Shown piece by piece: positions 17,033 through 25,414 of a stretch of DNA of 64,000 nucleotides (the first letter of the stretch is position 1; the number at the start of each line of letters is the position of its first letter). The DNA is from Yoonia sp. GPGPB17 (GTDB lineage: Bacteria > Pseudomonadota > Alphaproteobacteria > Rhodobacterales > Rhodobacteraceae), in assembly GCF_037892195.1 (NCBI RefSeq), contig NZ_JATACI010000002.1, positions 1,426,001-1,490,000 of the forward strand, written 5' to 3'. The translations under genes were made by a program, and so were the position numbers. The notes below the pieces were generated by a model. That model ran no database searches. It worked only from the letters and a program-made list of their open reading frames with translations, and was not told where the DNA came from.

Positions 17033-17359
17033 ACAAACCAGTGTCTGATCGCAGTTATGCAGCACGGCAATGGAAAACAATCTGGAACTCACAAAAACAT
17101 CACCCGTGGCTTATGATCGGTCAGGCGCCCGTCATTGGTCCGCCAATACCCAAATCCCAGGATCATTCCCGCCAAAGTGATCCGCGCGCCTTTATGGTGT
17201 GGCTCCGTGCAAAGCTGCTTTCGCTTGGCACATGAAGTGACTTAGGATTTTCCATGCTGGCAGATCCATGCGTTGATGCCGAACTTACTGTGATTTGAGG
17301 GAAACTTCCCCATCGCATGGCCTCAGTCATTGACCACCCTTCAGCTATGAACGCACGAA
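17033..17359. other. Convergent intergenic region
   Basis: Lies between the stops of the multicopper oxidase and the sensor kinase. A 64-codon open frame here starts with GTG and has no ribosome binding site or recognisable family. I see no credible gene or clear terminator. Confidence 0.5.
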
Positions 17360-18640
17360 CTAGTGCAACTTCGGAAACTGTATTGTGACGCGCATTCCAT
17401 GGCCATTGGGGCCATCAGACAGCGCAAGATCAGCGCTGTGAAGTTCAGCTATGGCGCGCACGAGCGATAGTCCAAGACCCACACCTTCGCCCTGACGGGT
17501 TGTTTCGCCCTGATGAAGCGGCTGCAAGACGTTTTCTCGCTCCGCAAAGGGAATACCCGGGCCTTCGTCGCTGACAATCACGCGGGGTCCATGCACCCTT
17601 ATGGTGATGGTTTGGTGGCTCGCACCATGACGCAAGGCGTTCTGGATCAGATTGGCCAAAAGTTGCACAAGCATGTCATGATCGCCCCAAACGGCCAAAG
17701 GGTCCACACACTCAACGACAAGCGATTGCGCGGCGTCCTCAATGACGGGACCGAAGATTTCCGCGACCTCCGCAACAAGGGCATCCAAATGCACAATATT
17801 GAAGGCGTCGCGGCCAGCCCCACTTTCAATCCGTGCCAAGCGAAGAAGTGCCTCAAAAGTACCCGTTATCCGATCAATTTGTCCTAGAGCAGCCTCCAAC
17901 GTTTCCGGAGTGACAGGGCGACCGTAATCAATGGCCTCAGTCATGCTGCTCTCAAGTTGCGCGCGCAGGCGGGCCAGAGGTGTCCGCAGGTCGTGTGCAA
18001 TGTTCGAGGATTGCACACGCATCTGCATCATTGCGTTTTCAAGTCGCGCAGTCGTTGCGTCAATGCGGGCTGCTAGCAAGCTAAGGTCGTCATTGCCATC
18101 AAGCATGATCCGGGTTGCCAGATCTCCCCGTGCAACAGCGGCAAGACCCACATTCACCTTATTCAACCGTGCTTGGCTGCGCCGTGCCATCCAAAGTCCG
18201 ACGACGGCCATCACAATAAGGGTGGCGAAAAGGCTGACCATCATCCCGCCAGCGAGCAAGTCTCGCAACTCTTCCTGAAGCTCTACGTCCTCTCCCAACC
18301 GCAAGCGACCCTGCGATGTTGTTTGCAACAAATAACGCATCTCGGTTTGCGTGCCATCTGCGTCACGCGTCTGAAATCCGTCGCGGCGTGCGCTGTCTAC
18401 AAAATCAGCAGTATCACCGTTGTTAAGCGGCGGAAGGGGTTGATCCGCCGCCAGCGCAGCGATGGCCGCTTCCATCCGTTCGATCAGCCGTGCATCAACA
18501 CTTCTGGTCATTTCACTTTTTACCAGAATGTAAGTTCCGCCCCAAGCCGACAACGAAATGATCCAGAAAAGCGTCAGAAGCCAAAGTGCTTGTCGCACTG
18601 CCGACAGGCGCATTAGATCGCTAGATCGGCTCAAATACAT
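17360..18640 (-). CDS. Two-component sensor histidine kinase
   Basis: 426 residues. Two membrane segments (about 15-35 and 130-152) flank a periplasmic sensor region of about 95 residues. A HAMP domain follows (LWMARRSQARLNKVNVGLAA region), then the phosphoacceptor motif SSNIAHDLRTPLARLRAQLE, and HATPase motifs: N box LLANLIQNALRHG, G1 VSDEGPGIP, G2 GVGLGLSLV. It overlaps the response regulator by 20 bp. The sensor domain is not a recognised family. Context with a ferric-reductase-like protein and a multicopper oxidase suggests sensing of a metal or envelope redox state, as in CusS/CopS-type kinases (inference). Confidence 0.9.
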   Translation of the reverse strand: MYLSRSSDLMRLSAVRQALWLLTLFWIISLSAWGGTYILVKSEMTRSVDARLIERMEAAIAALAADQPLPPLNNGDTADFVDSARRDGFQTRDADGTQTEMRYLLQTTSQGRLRLGEDVELQEELRDLLAGGMMVSLFATLIVMAVVGLWMARRSQARLNKVNVGLAAVARGDLATRIMLDGNDDLSLLAARIDATTARLENAMMQMRVQSSNIAHDLRTPLARLRAQLESSMTEAIDYGRPVTPETLEAALGQIDRITGTFEALLRLARIESGAGRDAFNIVHLDALVAEVAEIFGPVIEDAAQSLVVECVDPLAVWGDHDMLVQLLANLIQNALRHGASHQTITIRVHGPRVIVSDEGPGIPFAERENVLQPLHQGETTRQGEGVGLGLSLVRAIAELHSADLALSDGPNGHGMRVTIQFPKLH

Positions 18641-19298
18641 AGCCCGTGCCGCGAATATTGCGTATCAGAATGTCGCCAAAAGGTTTCTCGATCTTGCCGC
18701 GCAACCGGCTGATATGTGTTTCAACGACACTTGTCGTGGGATCAAAGCTCATGTCCCACACCCGTTCCAAAAGCATGGTACGCGTCTGCACGCGCCCTTT
18801 TGATCGCAAGAACACTTCTAGTAAAAGGAACTCTTTGGGATTGAGGTCAATAATCTGGCCCTGCCGGTGGCAGGTTCTTTTGTGCAGGTCAATCGTAACA
18901 TCGCCCGCGCTGAGTATTGCAGTCTGGTCTTCTGACGCGCCCGGCCTACGCGCCAACACCTCTATGCGTGCGATCAGTTCGCTAAACGCAAAGGGTTTGA
19001 CAAGGTAATCATCACCACCGGCGCGCAGGCCAGCCACGCGATCATCAACCTCACCAAGGGCTGTTAGAAAAATCGCTGGCGCGGTCACTTTTGCCTGCCG
19101 CAGAGACTTAAGGACCGAAAGACCGTCCAATCCAGGCACCATTCGGTCAAGCACCAGCACATCATAGCTTTGACTCATTGCCGCGACCAATGCGTCCTTG
19201 CCATCGGCAAACAAATCCACCACATGCCCCGCTTCGCGTAACCCCTTTGCAGTCCAAGGCCCAAGCGACACGTCATCTTCAAGAACCAACAGGCGCAT
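18621..19298 (-). CDS. OmpR/PhoB-type response regulator
   Basis: 225 residues. Receiver domain with acidic pair ED-D (residues 7-9), phosphoacceptor Asp51 (VLVLDRMVPGLDG), conserved Thr (FLTALGE) and Lys (YLVKPF). The C-terminal winged helix includes LNPKEFLLLEVFLRSKGRV and VVETHISRLRGKI, typical of the CusR/CopR branch. It overlaps the reductase gene upstream and the kinase downstream by 20 bp each, so all three form one operon. Probable DNA target: the TTAC-N6-GTAA box before this operon and before the PepSY-TctC/oxidase operon. Confidence 0.92.
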   Translation of the reverse strand: MRLLVLEDDVSLGPWTAKGLREAGHVVDLFADGKDALVAAMSQSYDVLVLDRMVPGLDGLSVLKSLRQAKVTAPAIFLTALGEVDDRVAGLRAGGDDYLVKPFAFSELIARIEVLARRPGASEDQTAILSAGDVTIDLHKRTCHRQGQIIDLNPKEFLLLEVFLRSKGRVQTRTMLLERVWDMSFDPTTSVVETHISRLRGKIEKPFGDILIRNIRGTGYVFEPI

Positions 19299-20613
19299 TT
19301 GCCGTACTCACTTTTGTTTTTGTCCAAATACGGGCCCGGTCCAAAGCTGGCTTTCCGATATAGATCAAGTCGGACAAGCTATAGGCGCCGCGAAAGTCAA
19401 AGCGTTCACTGTGAATGGCACCGCTCTTACCAAGTGTTTTCCACGCAACCTCAACCAGTAATTTCAAACCTTCCGGACCACAAAGATAGGCTTCGGCCTG
19501 TGCATCCATTCCGCGCATGATCTCGGTCAGGCTGGTTGCAATGGGAACATCACCTTCAGCTTCGTTTACGACAGTCAGGGCAAGCTGCGGCAGTCGCACT
19601 GCGTGCTGTTCAACGGTAGCGATTGCTCCGGCAGAGTCTCTTGAACGGATGCAATAGATCAATGTGACACGGGCATTGCTGTCGGGTTGCAACTGTTCCA
19701 GTGCAGCAAGGAACGGGGTAATGCCCACGCCGCCAGCAACCCAGAGCTGCTCGGTTCTGCCTGCGTGAAATTGCGGCAAGAAACGACCGACACCACCGCC
19801 GATCCTGAACGTGTCCCCCTTTGCAACGGTTTGAACAACCGCATCGGTCCAATCCCCGGCGGAACGGATCACGAAGCGGCGGGTCCATTCGTCACCGCCA
19901 GCGATTGTAAAAGGGTGCGCCTCTGCGCGGGCGCGATTATGGGCAAGAGTTGCAAACTGACCAGGCCGATAGGGAGGCAAAGGAACATCTGAGGTCAGCG
20001 TTAGATCGACACCACCATCAAAGGCCGCCACGCGTGTCACTGTCGCCAGCCGCGTCGGCATCCGCTTGCGCAGAAGCGTTTGCATCCATGCGATCATGCC
20101 AACCAAGGACACAAATGCCATCAAAGTCCAAGGGGCGGCACCAACGGCCAGCGGACTTGCAACAAAGAACGTGTGATATGCCGCAAAAAGGAAGATCGGC
20201 CCCATCAGCATATGGCTGAGTTTCCACAGATGGTACGGAATGGCGCGCACCATAGCCGCGGCGGTCATCATAATCAGCCCAAGTGCTGCGATTGTCCCGA
20301 CCTCCTCGCCACTTTCTGCCAGAACGGGCAAGACACCTGCCCCTACCGACGAAGCCATAGCCCAGTGCCCAAGCGCGCCACTCAGCGCAAAAAAGCCAAG
20401 CCAGCGATGGGCCGTATATGATTTGTCAGGCCCGCCCATAAACTGATCTACGAGCCGCCACCTGGCAGCCAGGATGAGCGATAGCGCCATTGAGGACATC
20501 GAAAGTGCGCCCAAACCAGCAGGAAGAATGGTGGCCATGGGTACAAAAGGGGCAACAAAACCGATATGGAACACGACGAATGTCGCGGCGCAGAATACAA
20601 TGGATCTGGGCAT
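19279..20613 (-). CDS. Ferric-reductase-like transmembrane flavocytochrome
   Basis: 444 residues from ATG 20613, seven bases after GGAG; an upstream ATG at 20661 has no such site and would put the leader in the regulator region. The N-terminal half has about six membrane helices with paired histidines (TAHRWLGFF, GALGHWAM, IPYHLWKLSH, FAAYHTFF) matching the ferric reductase haem domain. The C-terminal half has an FAD site (YRPGQFATL, HPFTIAG) and an NAD(P) site (VAGGVGITPFLAAL, LCGPEGL). It moves electrons from NAD(P)H across the membrane to a metal or other acceptor. The end of the gene overlaps the response regulator, so the reductase leads the operon. Confidence 0.85.
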   Translation of the reverse strand: MPRSIVFCAATFVVFHIGFVAPFVPMATILPAGLGALSMSSMALSLILAARWRLVDQFMGGPDKSYTAHRWLGFFALSGALGHWAMASSVGAGVLPVLAESGEEVGTIAALGLIMMTAAAMVRAIPYHLWKLSHMLMGPIFLFAAYHTFFVASPLAVGAAPWTLMAFVSLVGMIAWMQTLLRKRMPTRLATVTRVAAFDGGVDLTLTSDVPLPPYRPGQFATLAHNRARAEAHPFTIAGGDEWTRRFVIRSAGDWTDAVVQTVAKGDTFRIGGGVGRFLPQFHAGRTEQLWVAGGVGITPFLAALEQLQPDSNARVTLIYCIRSRDSAGAIATVEQHAVRLPQLALTVVNEAEGDVPIATSLTEIMRGMDAQAEAYLCGPEGLKLLVEVAWKTLGKSGAIHSERFDFRGAYSLSDLIYIGKPALDRARIWTKTKVSTANAPVGS

Positions 20614-20677
20614 GTAGGGCTCCTTCAGGCGATGTTCGCTGATATGCCCCGCGATCTTCACAACCGCATGTTCTGGA

Positions 20678-20695
20678 ATTTACAAAATTGTAAAT
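20678..20695. promoter_or_regulatory. Inverted repeat ATTTACAA-N2-TTGTAAAT upstream of the reductase operon
   Basis: Near-perfect 18-bp dyad whose core TTACAAAATTGTAA matches the 14164-14179 box except for one base. It lies 65 bp upstream of the reductase start, in a promoter position for the reductase-regulator-kinase operon, and suggests autoregulation. Confidence 0.7.
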
Positions 20696-20847
20696 CTGGC
20701 ACGAATTGCGACGCAGAGACGCGCCACAACCGGTTTTTCCGCCCGGATAAACAGGCGTGGCCAACCAACCAAGTTTCTAGATCCTAAGCCAATTGCATCG
20801 CCGTTTCGCTACTGTCGCAGATCACTGATTACGAAATGCGTGTCTGT

Positions 20848-21120
20848 TCAGGTCTTAGGTGGCCATTGATTGCAAACCGCATGTCGGTCACGTGCCAGCG
20901 TGCGCGCCTCTGCCTTTGACAGAACCAATAATGCCTCGTCAGGGCTGAGGCCCTTTGCGCACGCGCGGTTCCACAAACGACGCGCAGAATTTGGTGACCA
21001 TGGCAATGACGCCTGCGCCAGCCAGCGGCGCAGGGGTAAGGGTAACGCGTCATAGCTGCGCATGGGATCGGCAGATCGACGTTTCCGACGAAGTGACGTC
21101 GCACCAAGATTACGGGTCAT
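20848..21120 (-). CDS. DUF6525 family small protein
   Basis: 90 residues, basic. The block MRSYDALPLPLRRWLAQA with LPWSPNSARRLWNRACAKG and the closing AEARTLARDRHAV fits the DUF6525 family common in Rhodobacteraceae. Function unknown. The start overlaps the stop of the CobW/DUF1826 gene, so the two are co-translated. The family is usually found beside DUF1826 and zinc-chaperone genes (recalled from related genomes). Confidence 0.65.
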   Translation of the reverse strand: MTRNLGATSLRRKRRSADPMRSYDALPLPLRRWLAQASLPWSPNSARRLWNRACAKGLSPDEALLVLSKAEARTLARDRHAVCNQWPPKT

Positions 21121-21965
21121 ATCTCATCTTCTCGATTGTCGACTGCATCCAGTACAAGGACGAGCCGTGTCTGGCCCGTACCCTCAATGGGTGGAGAACG
21201 GTGAAGCAGGCCAGAGGCCGGTATTTCCGGCCATAATGTGCCCCGCAAAAGGATCGGCGCGCCCGTTGCTACGGAAAAGACACGCGCTGGATCTCTCTCA
21301 CCGGACGAAGTCCCGTATTGCGTCCCCTGACCGCGGTAGGTGCAAATAAGGCGTGCCGTGACAACGTCGGTATGGAACCTGCGGCAGGCATTCGACGTCA
21401 CAGGCTGCAAACGAAGACGCAGATAAGGCGTTTGGACGAGCTTGGTGAAGAGATCAGCAAGTGCGGCAATGTCGCCAATCAACTGTTCGCGTTCGGGGCA
21501 TGTTGGGGTACCGGCAATATCGCAAAGCGCCGCTACTGCCTCCCCTATGGCGCCGGGGCGCCGCACCATGCGCCCTTTCGGCAACATCGCCGGACTTAGA
21601 CCATCAATCCAGTTTTGGAAATCTAGTACGGGTTGTCTGCGCCAGATGGCCGCCGCGCAGTCGGGCTTGAGGAGCGCGCTCAAGTCTTCCGGTTTATCCG
21701 CGATGGTGACGCCGACCGCAACAGCGGTGCGCAGTTCATCACGCGAGATACAACCGTTGGACATCTCTAGAAACGTCTCAGCTGTCCCGTTCGGCTCGGC
21801 GTCAACCTGCACAACTCCAGCATCACGGTTCACCTCGAACATGCCGTCGGCGATTTCTGCAACATGGGGCTTTTCGCGGTTATTGTGCACGCGTTTCAGT
21901 AGGGTAGTTTTTCCAGCACCTGAAAACCCTGAAGGTACCGTGACGGGACACCGGGCATCTGGCAT
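21117..21965 (-). CDS. Chimeric CobW N-terminus fused to DUF1826
   Basis: 282 residues from ATG 21965, six bases after GGAG. Residues 1-76 match the N-terminus of CobW/ZigA-type G3E metallochaperone GTPases: VTVPSGFSGAGKTTLLKRV (P-loop), then MFEVNRDAGVV and LEMSNGCIS. The match stops exactly where the CXCC metal motif should be completed. From about residue 85 the protein is DUF1826: IADKPEDLSALLKPDCAAAIW, LRLRLQPVTSNACRRFH, LICTYRGQGTQYG, ILLRGTLWPEIPASGLLHRS. In related genomes these are separate neighbouring genes. The simplest reading is an in-frame deletion that removed most of cobW. The GTPase part lacks downstream G motifs and should be non-functional; the DUF1826 part looks intact. 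Confidence 0.75.
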   Translation of the reverse strand: MPDARCPVTVPSGFSGAGKTTLLKRVHNNREKPHVAEIADGMFEVNRDAGVVQVDAEPNGTAETFLEMSNGCISRDELRTAVAVGVTIADKPEDLSALLKPDCAAAIWRRQPVLDFQNWIDGLSPAMLPKGRMVRRPGAIGEAVAALCDIAGTPTCPEREQLIGDIAALADLFTKLVQTPYLRLRLQPVTSNACRRFHTDVVTARLICTYRGQGTQYGTSSGERDPARVFSVATGAPILLRGTLWPEIPASGLLHRSPPIEGTGQTRLVLVLDAVDNREDEI

Positions 21966-22003
21966 ATAATGCTCCAAAATTGATCTGATATCTCATATCT
22001 CAC

Positions 22004-22046
22004 GCAACTTACGTAGTTACCCTACCGAAGCAACTACAAAAGTTAC
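22004..22046. promoter_or_regulatory. Two tandem dyads GCAACT-N5-AGTTAC in the divergent promoter
   Basis: Copies at 22004-22020 (GCAACTTACGTAGTTAC) and 22030-22046 (GCAACTACAAAAGTTAC) agree at all arm positions and are 26 bp apart centre to centre. They lie between the divergent CobW/DUF1826 and Rrf2 genes, so the Rrf2 regulator is the likely binder. Confidence 0.65.
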
Positions 22047-22076
22047 ATATGATATCTGTTTGGAGAAAAATCGTAA

Positions 22077-22481
22077 ATGAAACGGAACTCTCGTCTTTCT
22101 CTTGCCCTGCACACCCTCAGTCATATGGCGGGGAGCCCTGATCGTGTGCGCACCTCCTCTGACATTGCAGAGCATGCAGGAACCAACCCTGTCGTCGTGC
22201 GCCGTGTTCTGGGCAAGTTGAGGGAAGCGGGCCTGCTTACGTCGGAAAAAGGCCACGCCGGTGGTTGGCGGTTGGCGCGCGCGCCGCAGGATATCACCCT
22301 TGCGGATGTCTACCTTGCCTTAGAAGAACGGATGGTCGCGACAGATGACACAAGCGAAGCATCGTCCTGTTCCGTCGAACACGCGCTACATGAACGCGTT
22401 TCAAGTGTTCTTGAGGAGATTGAAGAAAACCTGGTCCGGCGACTGGGTGAAACGTCAATCGCCGAGGTACGCGGCACCTGA
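22077..22481 (+). CDS. Rrf2-family transcriptional regulator
   Basis: 134 residues with the Rrf2 winged helix: SRLSLALHTLSHMAG, SSDIAEHAGTNPVVVRRVLGKLREAGLL split over the recognition helix, KGHAGGWRLAR (wing) and ITLADVYLALEE. The three-cysteine iron-sulfur motif of IscR and NsrR is absent; only one cysteine (SSCSVEHAL) is seen, so an iron-sulfur cofactor is unlikely. It is divergent to the CobW/DUF1826 gene and separated from it by two tandem dyads, its probable operators. The start has TTTGGAGAAAAA upstream as ribosome binding site. Confidence 0.88.
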   Translation: MKRNSRLSLALHTLSHMAGSPDRVRTSSDIAEHAGTNPVVVRRVLGKLREAGLLTSEKGHAGGWRLARAPQDITLADVYLALEERMVATDDTSEASSCSVEHALHERVSSVLEEIEENLVRRLGETSIAEVRGT

Positions 22482-22666
22482 TAATGGTCGTCATTCGGGT
22501 ACAGGTAGGGCACATCCACAGGTTTGGACATCTGCAAAGCTAGCCCCCTACCCCGCAGATGTCGAACTGTTCCGCCATGGCGTGACCATAACCGTTCAAA
22601 TCGCAATTGACCTAAATGGTTTGAACGCTGTCCAACATCACAGGCGTTAATGAGGTGCCAAGCTCG

Positions 22667-23644
22667 TCATTCAACCGTTTCGGCCAGGCAATCATCCGTT
22701 GTCCCGCTGAAGTTATCGCACGCAGAACCAACAACCAACTCGCGATAAAAATTCGTTGCCGGAACATCGGCAAGTCGGTTCGTGACGGTATCAAGCAGAC
22801 TTTTCAGACGCGCGCCCAAGCGAAAATCCAGACCTGGCTCCCCTAGTTGTCCAAGCGAATACTTGCGCGAAATGTCAAAACAAAATGGCAACAGCGCCCC
22901 ATCGTCTGCGATCACCAATGGCGAGATCAGGTCGGTTTCACTATGCTTGAAGCGATGAAGCTCTTCTCCGAGTAAAGCATCCGCCTGTATCTGCAGATCG
23001 GGATAGATGTTTTGAAGCAGACGGCCGACGGCCACTAAGCGCAACAACGCTTCTGGCGAAAGTTCCGGCCCAACGGTTTCTTCTTGTCGCCGCGCCCGAC
23101 CGGACAACGCAATCGGATGCAACTGAATATGAGCGGCCCCGGTTTGCCTCACAAGTTCCACCACATCGGGCAGGTGCGGAAACGAGTGCTTTGTTACAGA
23201 CAGTACCGCGCCACATGAGTACCCGCAGTTTGCCAGCTCTTGGAGCGTTTTAAGCGCCGTACGGAATGAGCCGTTTCGCCCTCTAATCATGTCGTGTATG
23301 GGCTCTGGTCCATCGAAACTGACAGACGCATGATGCACAGCTCCTTCGGCCATCGCTTTCATTAAGGGCCCCGGTCGCGTTCCGTTCGTAATAACTGCGA
23401 CATCGAAACCTTGCGCGGCAAGCCCATTGGCCAACGCGCGGAACCCGGGGGCAAGCACAGGCTCACCCCCGGACAGGGAGACACGGCGATACCCAGACTT
23501 TGACAGCGCCGCCGTGGTGCGCAGAACGTCCTCGACCGGAAGCGCATGCCGTTCGGTCGGACTGGATGAGGAATAGCAATGCAAACATTTGAGGTTGCAA
23601 AAGCGAGACAGGTGTATCTGCACAACTGGCGTTTTGGTCAGCAT
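22667..23644 (-). CDS. Radical SAM enzyme, last gene of the subtilase/PAP2 operon
   Basis: 325 residues from ATG 23644. The cluster motif CX3CX2C is C16-N-L-K-C20-L-H-C23, followed by SLSGGEPVLAPGF (GGE SAM-binding motif), VITNGTRP, VSFDGPEP and HPIALSGRAR. C-terminal cysteines (LLPFCFDI, GSACDNF, DDCLAE) could bind an auxiliary cluster, as in SPASM/twitch proteins. The general type matches peptide- or protein-modifying maturases more than biosynthetic radical SAM enzymes. It is last of eight genes in one direction, so a substrate encoded in the operon is a natural guess. The target is not identified. Confidence 0.85.
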   Translation of the reverse strand: MLTKTPVVQIHLSRFCNLKCLHCYSSSSPTERHALPVEDVLRTTAALSKSGYRRVSLSGGEPVLAPGFRALANGLAAQGFDVAVITNGTRPGPLMKAMAEGAVHHASVSFDGPEPIHDMIRGRNGSFRTALKTLQELANCGYSCGAVLSVTKHSFPHLPDVVELVRQTGAAHIQLHPIALSGRARRQEETVGPELSPEALLRLVAVGRLLQNIYPDLQIQADALLGEELHRFKHSETDLISPLVIADDGALLPFCFDISRKYSLGQLGEPGLDFRLGARLKSLLDTVTNRLADVPATNFYRELVVGSACDNFSGTTDDCLAETVE

Positions 23645-23776
23645 GGACGGCCCTTTCTCAAAGTCGTGTTTTGCATGTACATGTGGTTGTGTTTCTGCTT
23701 GCCGTATCCAGGTTAGGCACGAACGGACCACGCTATTTTGGGCCCGCCGCGCAACCAAAAATACCTCCGAGACAGC

Positions 23777-24079
23777 TCAAAATGCGTGTTGACTGCGCAG
23801 GCGGGCGAGATCCGGTTTGATTGTGCCCAATGGAAATACCTCGCACCCGAGAAGATCACCCAAGCGGTCATCCATCAGCGAGGTGAGGTCCAGGGTGTCG
23901 ACACCGCCTTTCCACAGGTGGTCAATGCAAATGCCCTTTTCACAGATCTCGATACCTGTGACCTCGAACGGAGAGGCCATCAAAGCGTCTCGCAAAGGTT
24001 CGATCTGCTCGGGTTGTAGTGATGTTCCTGCTAGGCGGCGGGTCAGGGTGCGCATCATTAGTTCAGCATCGTTGCTCAT
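23777..24079 (-). CDS. Uncharacterised 100-residue protein in the subtilase/PAP2 operon
   Basis: Start ATG 24079 is seven bases or so after AAGGAG, the same strong site used by its neighbours. No signal peptide or membrane segment. Two cysteines lie close together (IEICEKGICIDHLW) and one more near the end (LLGCEV). The C-terminus is helical and charged. I do not recognise the family. Between it and the radical SAM gene is a 132-bp gap. It could be a substrate or partner of that enzyme; nothing in the sequence proves it. Confidence 0.7.
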   Translation of the reverse strand: MSNDAELMMRTLTRRLAGTSLQPEQIEPLRDALMASPFEVTGIEICEKGICIDHLWKGGVDTLDLTSLMDDRLGDLLGCEVFPLGTIKPDLARLRSQHAF

Positions 24080-24090
24080 TGTATTACTCC

Positions 24091-24663
24091 TTATTTGAAT
24101 GGTTGAGGTGGCGATTTAATCAATCCTTGGCCAAGGAATTTCGCCACCTGCCAGCTGCATCTTGTCGCCGGGACCAGCGCAATTGGATTGCATAAAGACT
24201 TCACAATCTTCTCGGGATGCTTAAGCCCAAAAGCCCTGTAGTGAATTGCACTTACAAATCCATCTGCTGGTACAATAATGCAGCCACTATGCCCCTTTTC
24301 GCGCTTGGGAAGCTTACCGTAGACGATGAATTGCTCGTCTTCTTCCTCTACCTCAAACTGTTGCTTGATCGGGATTTCATGCCGACCCGCAGCATCATGC
24401 ACGGCAATGGTCGGGGCACCGCTGGTGTTGGCCATTGTCACGGTTTCTTCAAAGAAACTCAGCCCCTTTTCACAGGTGTCTGGCACGAAAAACACCATGT
24501 TCCATTCGGGCGGCTCGATCCGCTCGGGGCGCTGTTCGAGCTGGGCTGTGTAATTTGAACAAGGCAGAACACCGCGGGCAATAAGCTTTACAAGAAGGCT
24601 TTTGTGTACCCAGTGCGCCTCATAGCTGGCGCTTCCCAACACTTTTGAAATATTATCTGTCAT
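24091..24663 (-). CDS. Uncharacterised 190-residue protein in the subtilase/PAP2 operon
   Basis: Start chosen at ATG 24663, eight bases after AAGGAG. No signal peptide. The sequence has a beta-rich middle (NMVFFVPDTCEKG, IPIKQQFEVEEEDEQF, GCIIVPADGFVSAIHY) with an acidic run and ends in a basic segment. It has four cysteines. Family not recognised. Its position 11 bp before the 100-residue gene and after the 107-residue gene, with the same type of ribosome binding site, supports it as a real operon member. Confidence 0.7.
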   Translation of the reverse strand: MTDNISKVLGSASYEAHWVHKSLLVKLIARGVLPCSNYTAQLEQRPERIEPPEWNMVFFVPDTCEKGLSFFEETVTMANTSGAPTIAVHDAAGRHEIPIKQQFEVEEEDEQFIVYGKLPKREKGHSGCIIVPADGFVSAIHYRAFGLKHPEKIVKSLCNPIALVPATRCSWQVAKFLGQGLIKSPPQPFK

Positions 24664-24688
24664 TAAATTTCTCCTTTTTATTTGATCG

Positions 24689-25012
24689 TCATTGAACCTC
24701 ACTCACCGGGAGCGTCATGATCTCCTCGCCATCCCAAAGAATGACAACGTCAGAAAACGCACCGCGCGAGGCCGCTTGGTCATACCGAACGGGCCAGAAT
24801 TGAAACGCCTGCGTGCCAATGCCACCGGTATTTCGGATCGTCAGATCCAGTTGAAGTGTTCCCGCCGGTGCATCACCAGACGATCGCTTGAGGACAGGTT
24901 TGTTGTTGCTTGCGCTGGTCTCAACTTCACCAGCGACGATCAACGTGGGTTGGGACCCCGGCATAAGGTTGATCCATGCCGCAAAACTACGGGTTTTGGG
25001 GGGTTGGCTCAT
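24689..25012 (-). CDS. Uncharacterised 107-residue protein in the subtilase/PAP2 operon
   Basis: Start ATG 25012 (MSQPPKTRSF), eight bases after GGAG; an earlier ATG (25066) lacks a site. The protein looks like a single beta-sandwich: INLMPGSQPTLIVAGEVET, LQLDLTIRNTGGIGTQAF, VVILWDGEEIMTLPVSEVQ. No cysteine, no signal peptide and no membrane segment. Family not recognised. Close spacing (25 bp) to the next gene indicates co-transcription. Confidence 0.7.
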   Translation of the reverse strand: MSQPPKTRSFAAWINLMPGSQPTLIVAGEVETSASNNKPVLKRSSGDAPAGTLQLDLTIRNTGGIGTQAFQFWPVRYDQAASRGAFSDVVILWDGEEIMTLPVSEVQ

Positions 25013-25090
25013 GTCTTCAGTCTCCTTTTTTGGAATGAGGGATAAGTCGTGTCCGATCAGCCCCATGAAGGGCCAATGTCGTGTGATCGG

Positions 25091-25414
25091 TCACGAAATC
25101 AGCTTTAAGATCGCGGTAAGGCTGCCTAGCAATTTTGCAGCCGTCACAAGCCCGTTTTCAAACCTGTCTCGCTTGTCTTTGATCTCTTCCAGTTCCGTTT
25201 TTGCCCCGGTCAGAGCCGCGGTAATTTCAGAATAACTGGCGGAGTTTATGGCACCCGACAAAGCCAGATATTCAGCCTTTAACGCTTTGATCGCATCTTC
25301 GTTTTTCTGCTTTTCTTGGGCAGTGAGCCCGCCGTAATCATCGCGAACCTTGAGGAGATCAGAGATCGCGTGACCAATTTTTCGTTTTGCTTGCGTGTTG
25401 GTGATACTCATCAT
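25091..25414 (-). CDS. Uncharacterised 107-residue helical protein
   Basis: Almost entirely helical and rich in Lys, Glu and Ala (KRKIGHAISDLLKVRDDYGG, KQKNEDAIKALKAEYLALS, ELEEIKDKRDRFENGLV), with a hydrophobic C-terminal segment (AAKLLGSLTAILKLIS) that could bind a membrane or a partner. Coiled-coil formation is likely. Start ATG 25414 or 25411 after AAGGAG; it overlaps the stop of the lipoprotein gene. Family not recognised. Confidence 0.7.
   Translation of the reverse strand: MMSITNTQAKRKIGHAISDLLKVRDDYGGLTAQEKQKNEDAIKALKAEYLALSGAINSASYSEITAALTGAKTELEEIKDKRDRFENGLVTAAKLLGSLTAILKLIS

Noticed and set aside
17041..17235. 64-codon open frame after the multicopper oxidase
   Set aside because: GTG start, no ribosome binding site, no family likeness.
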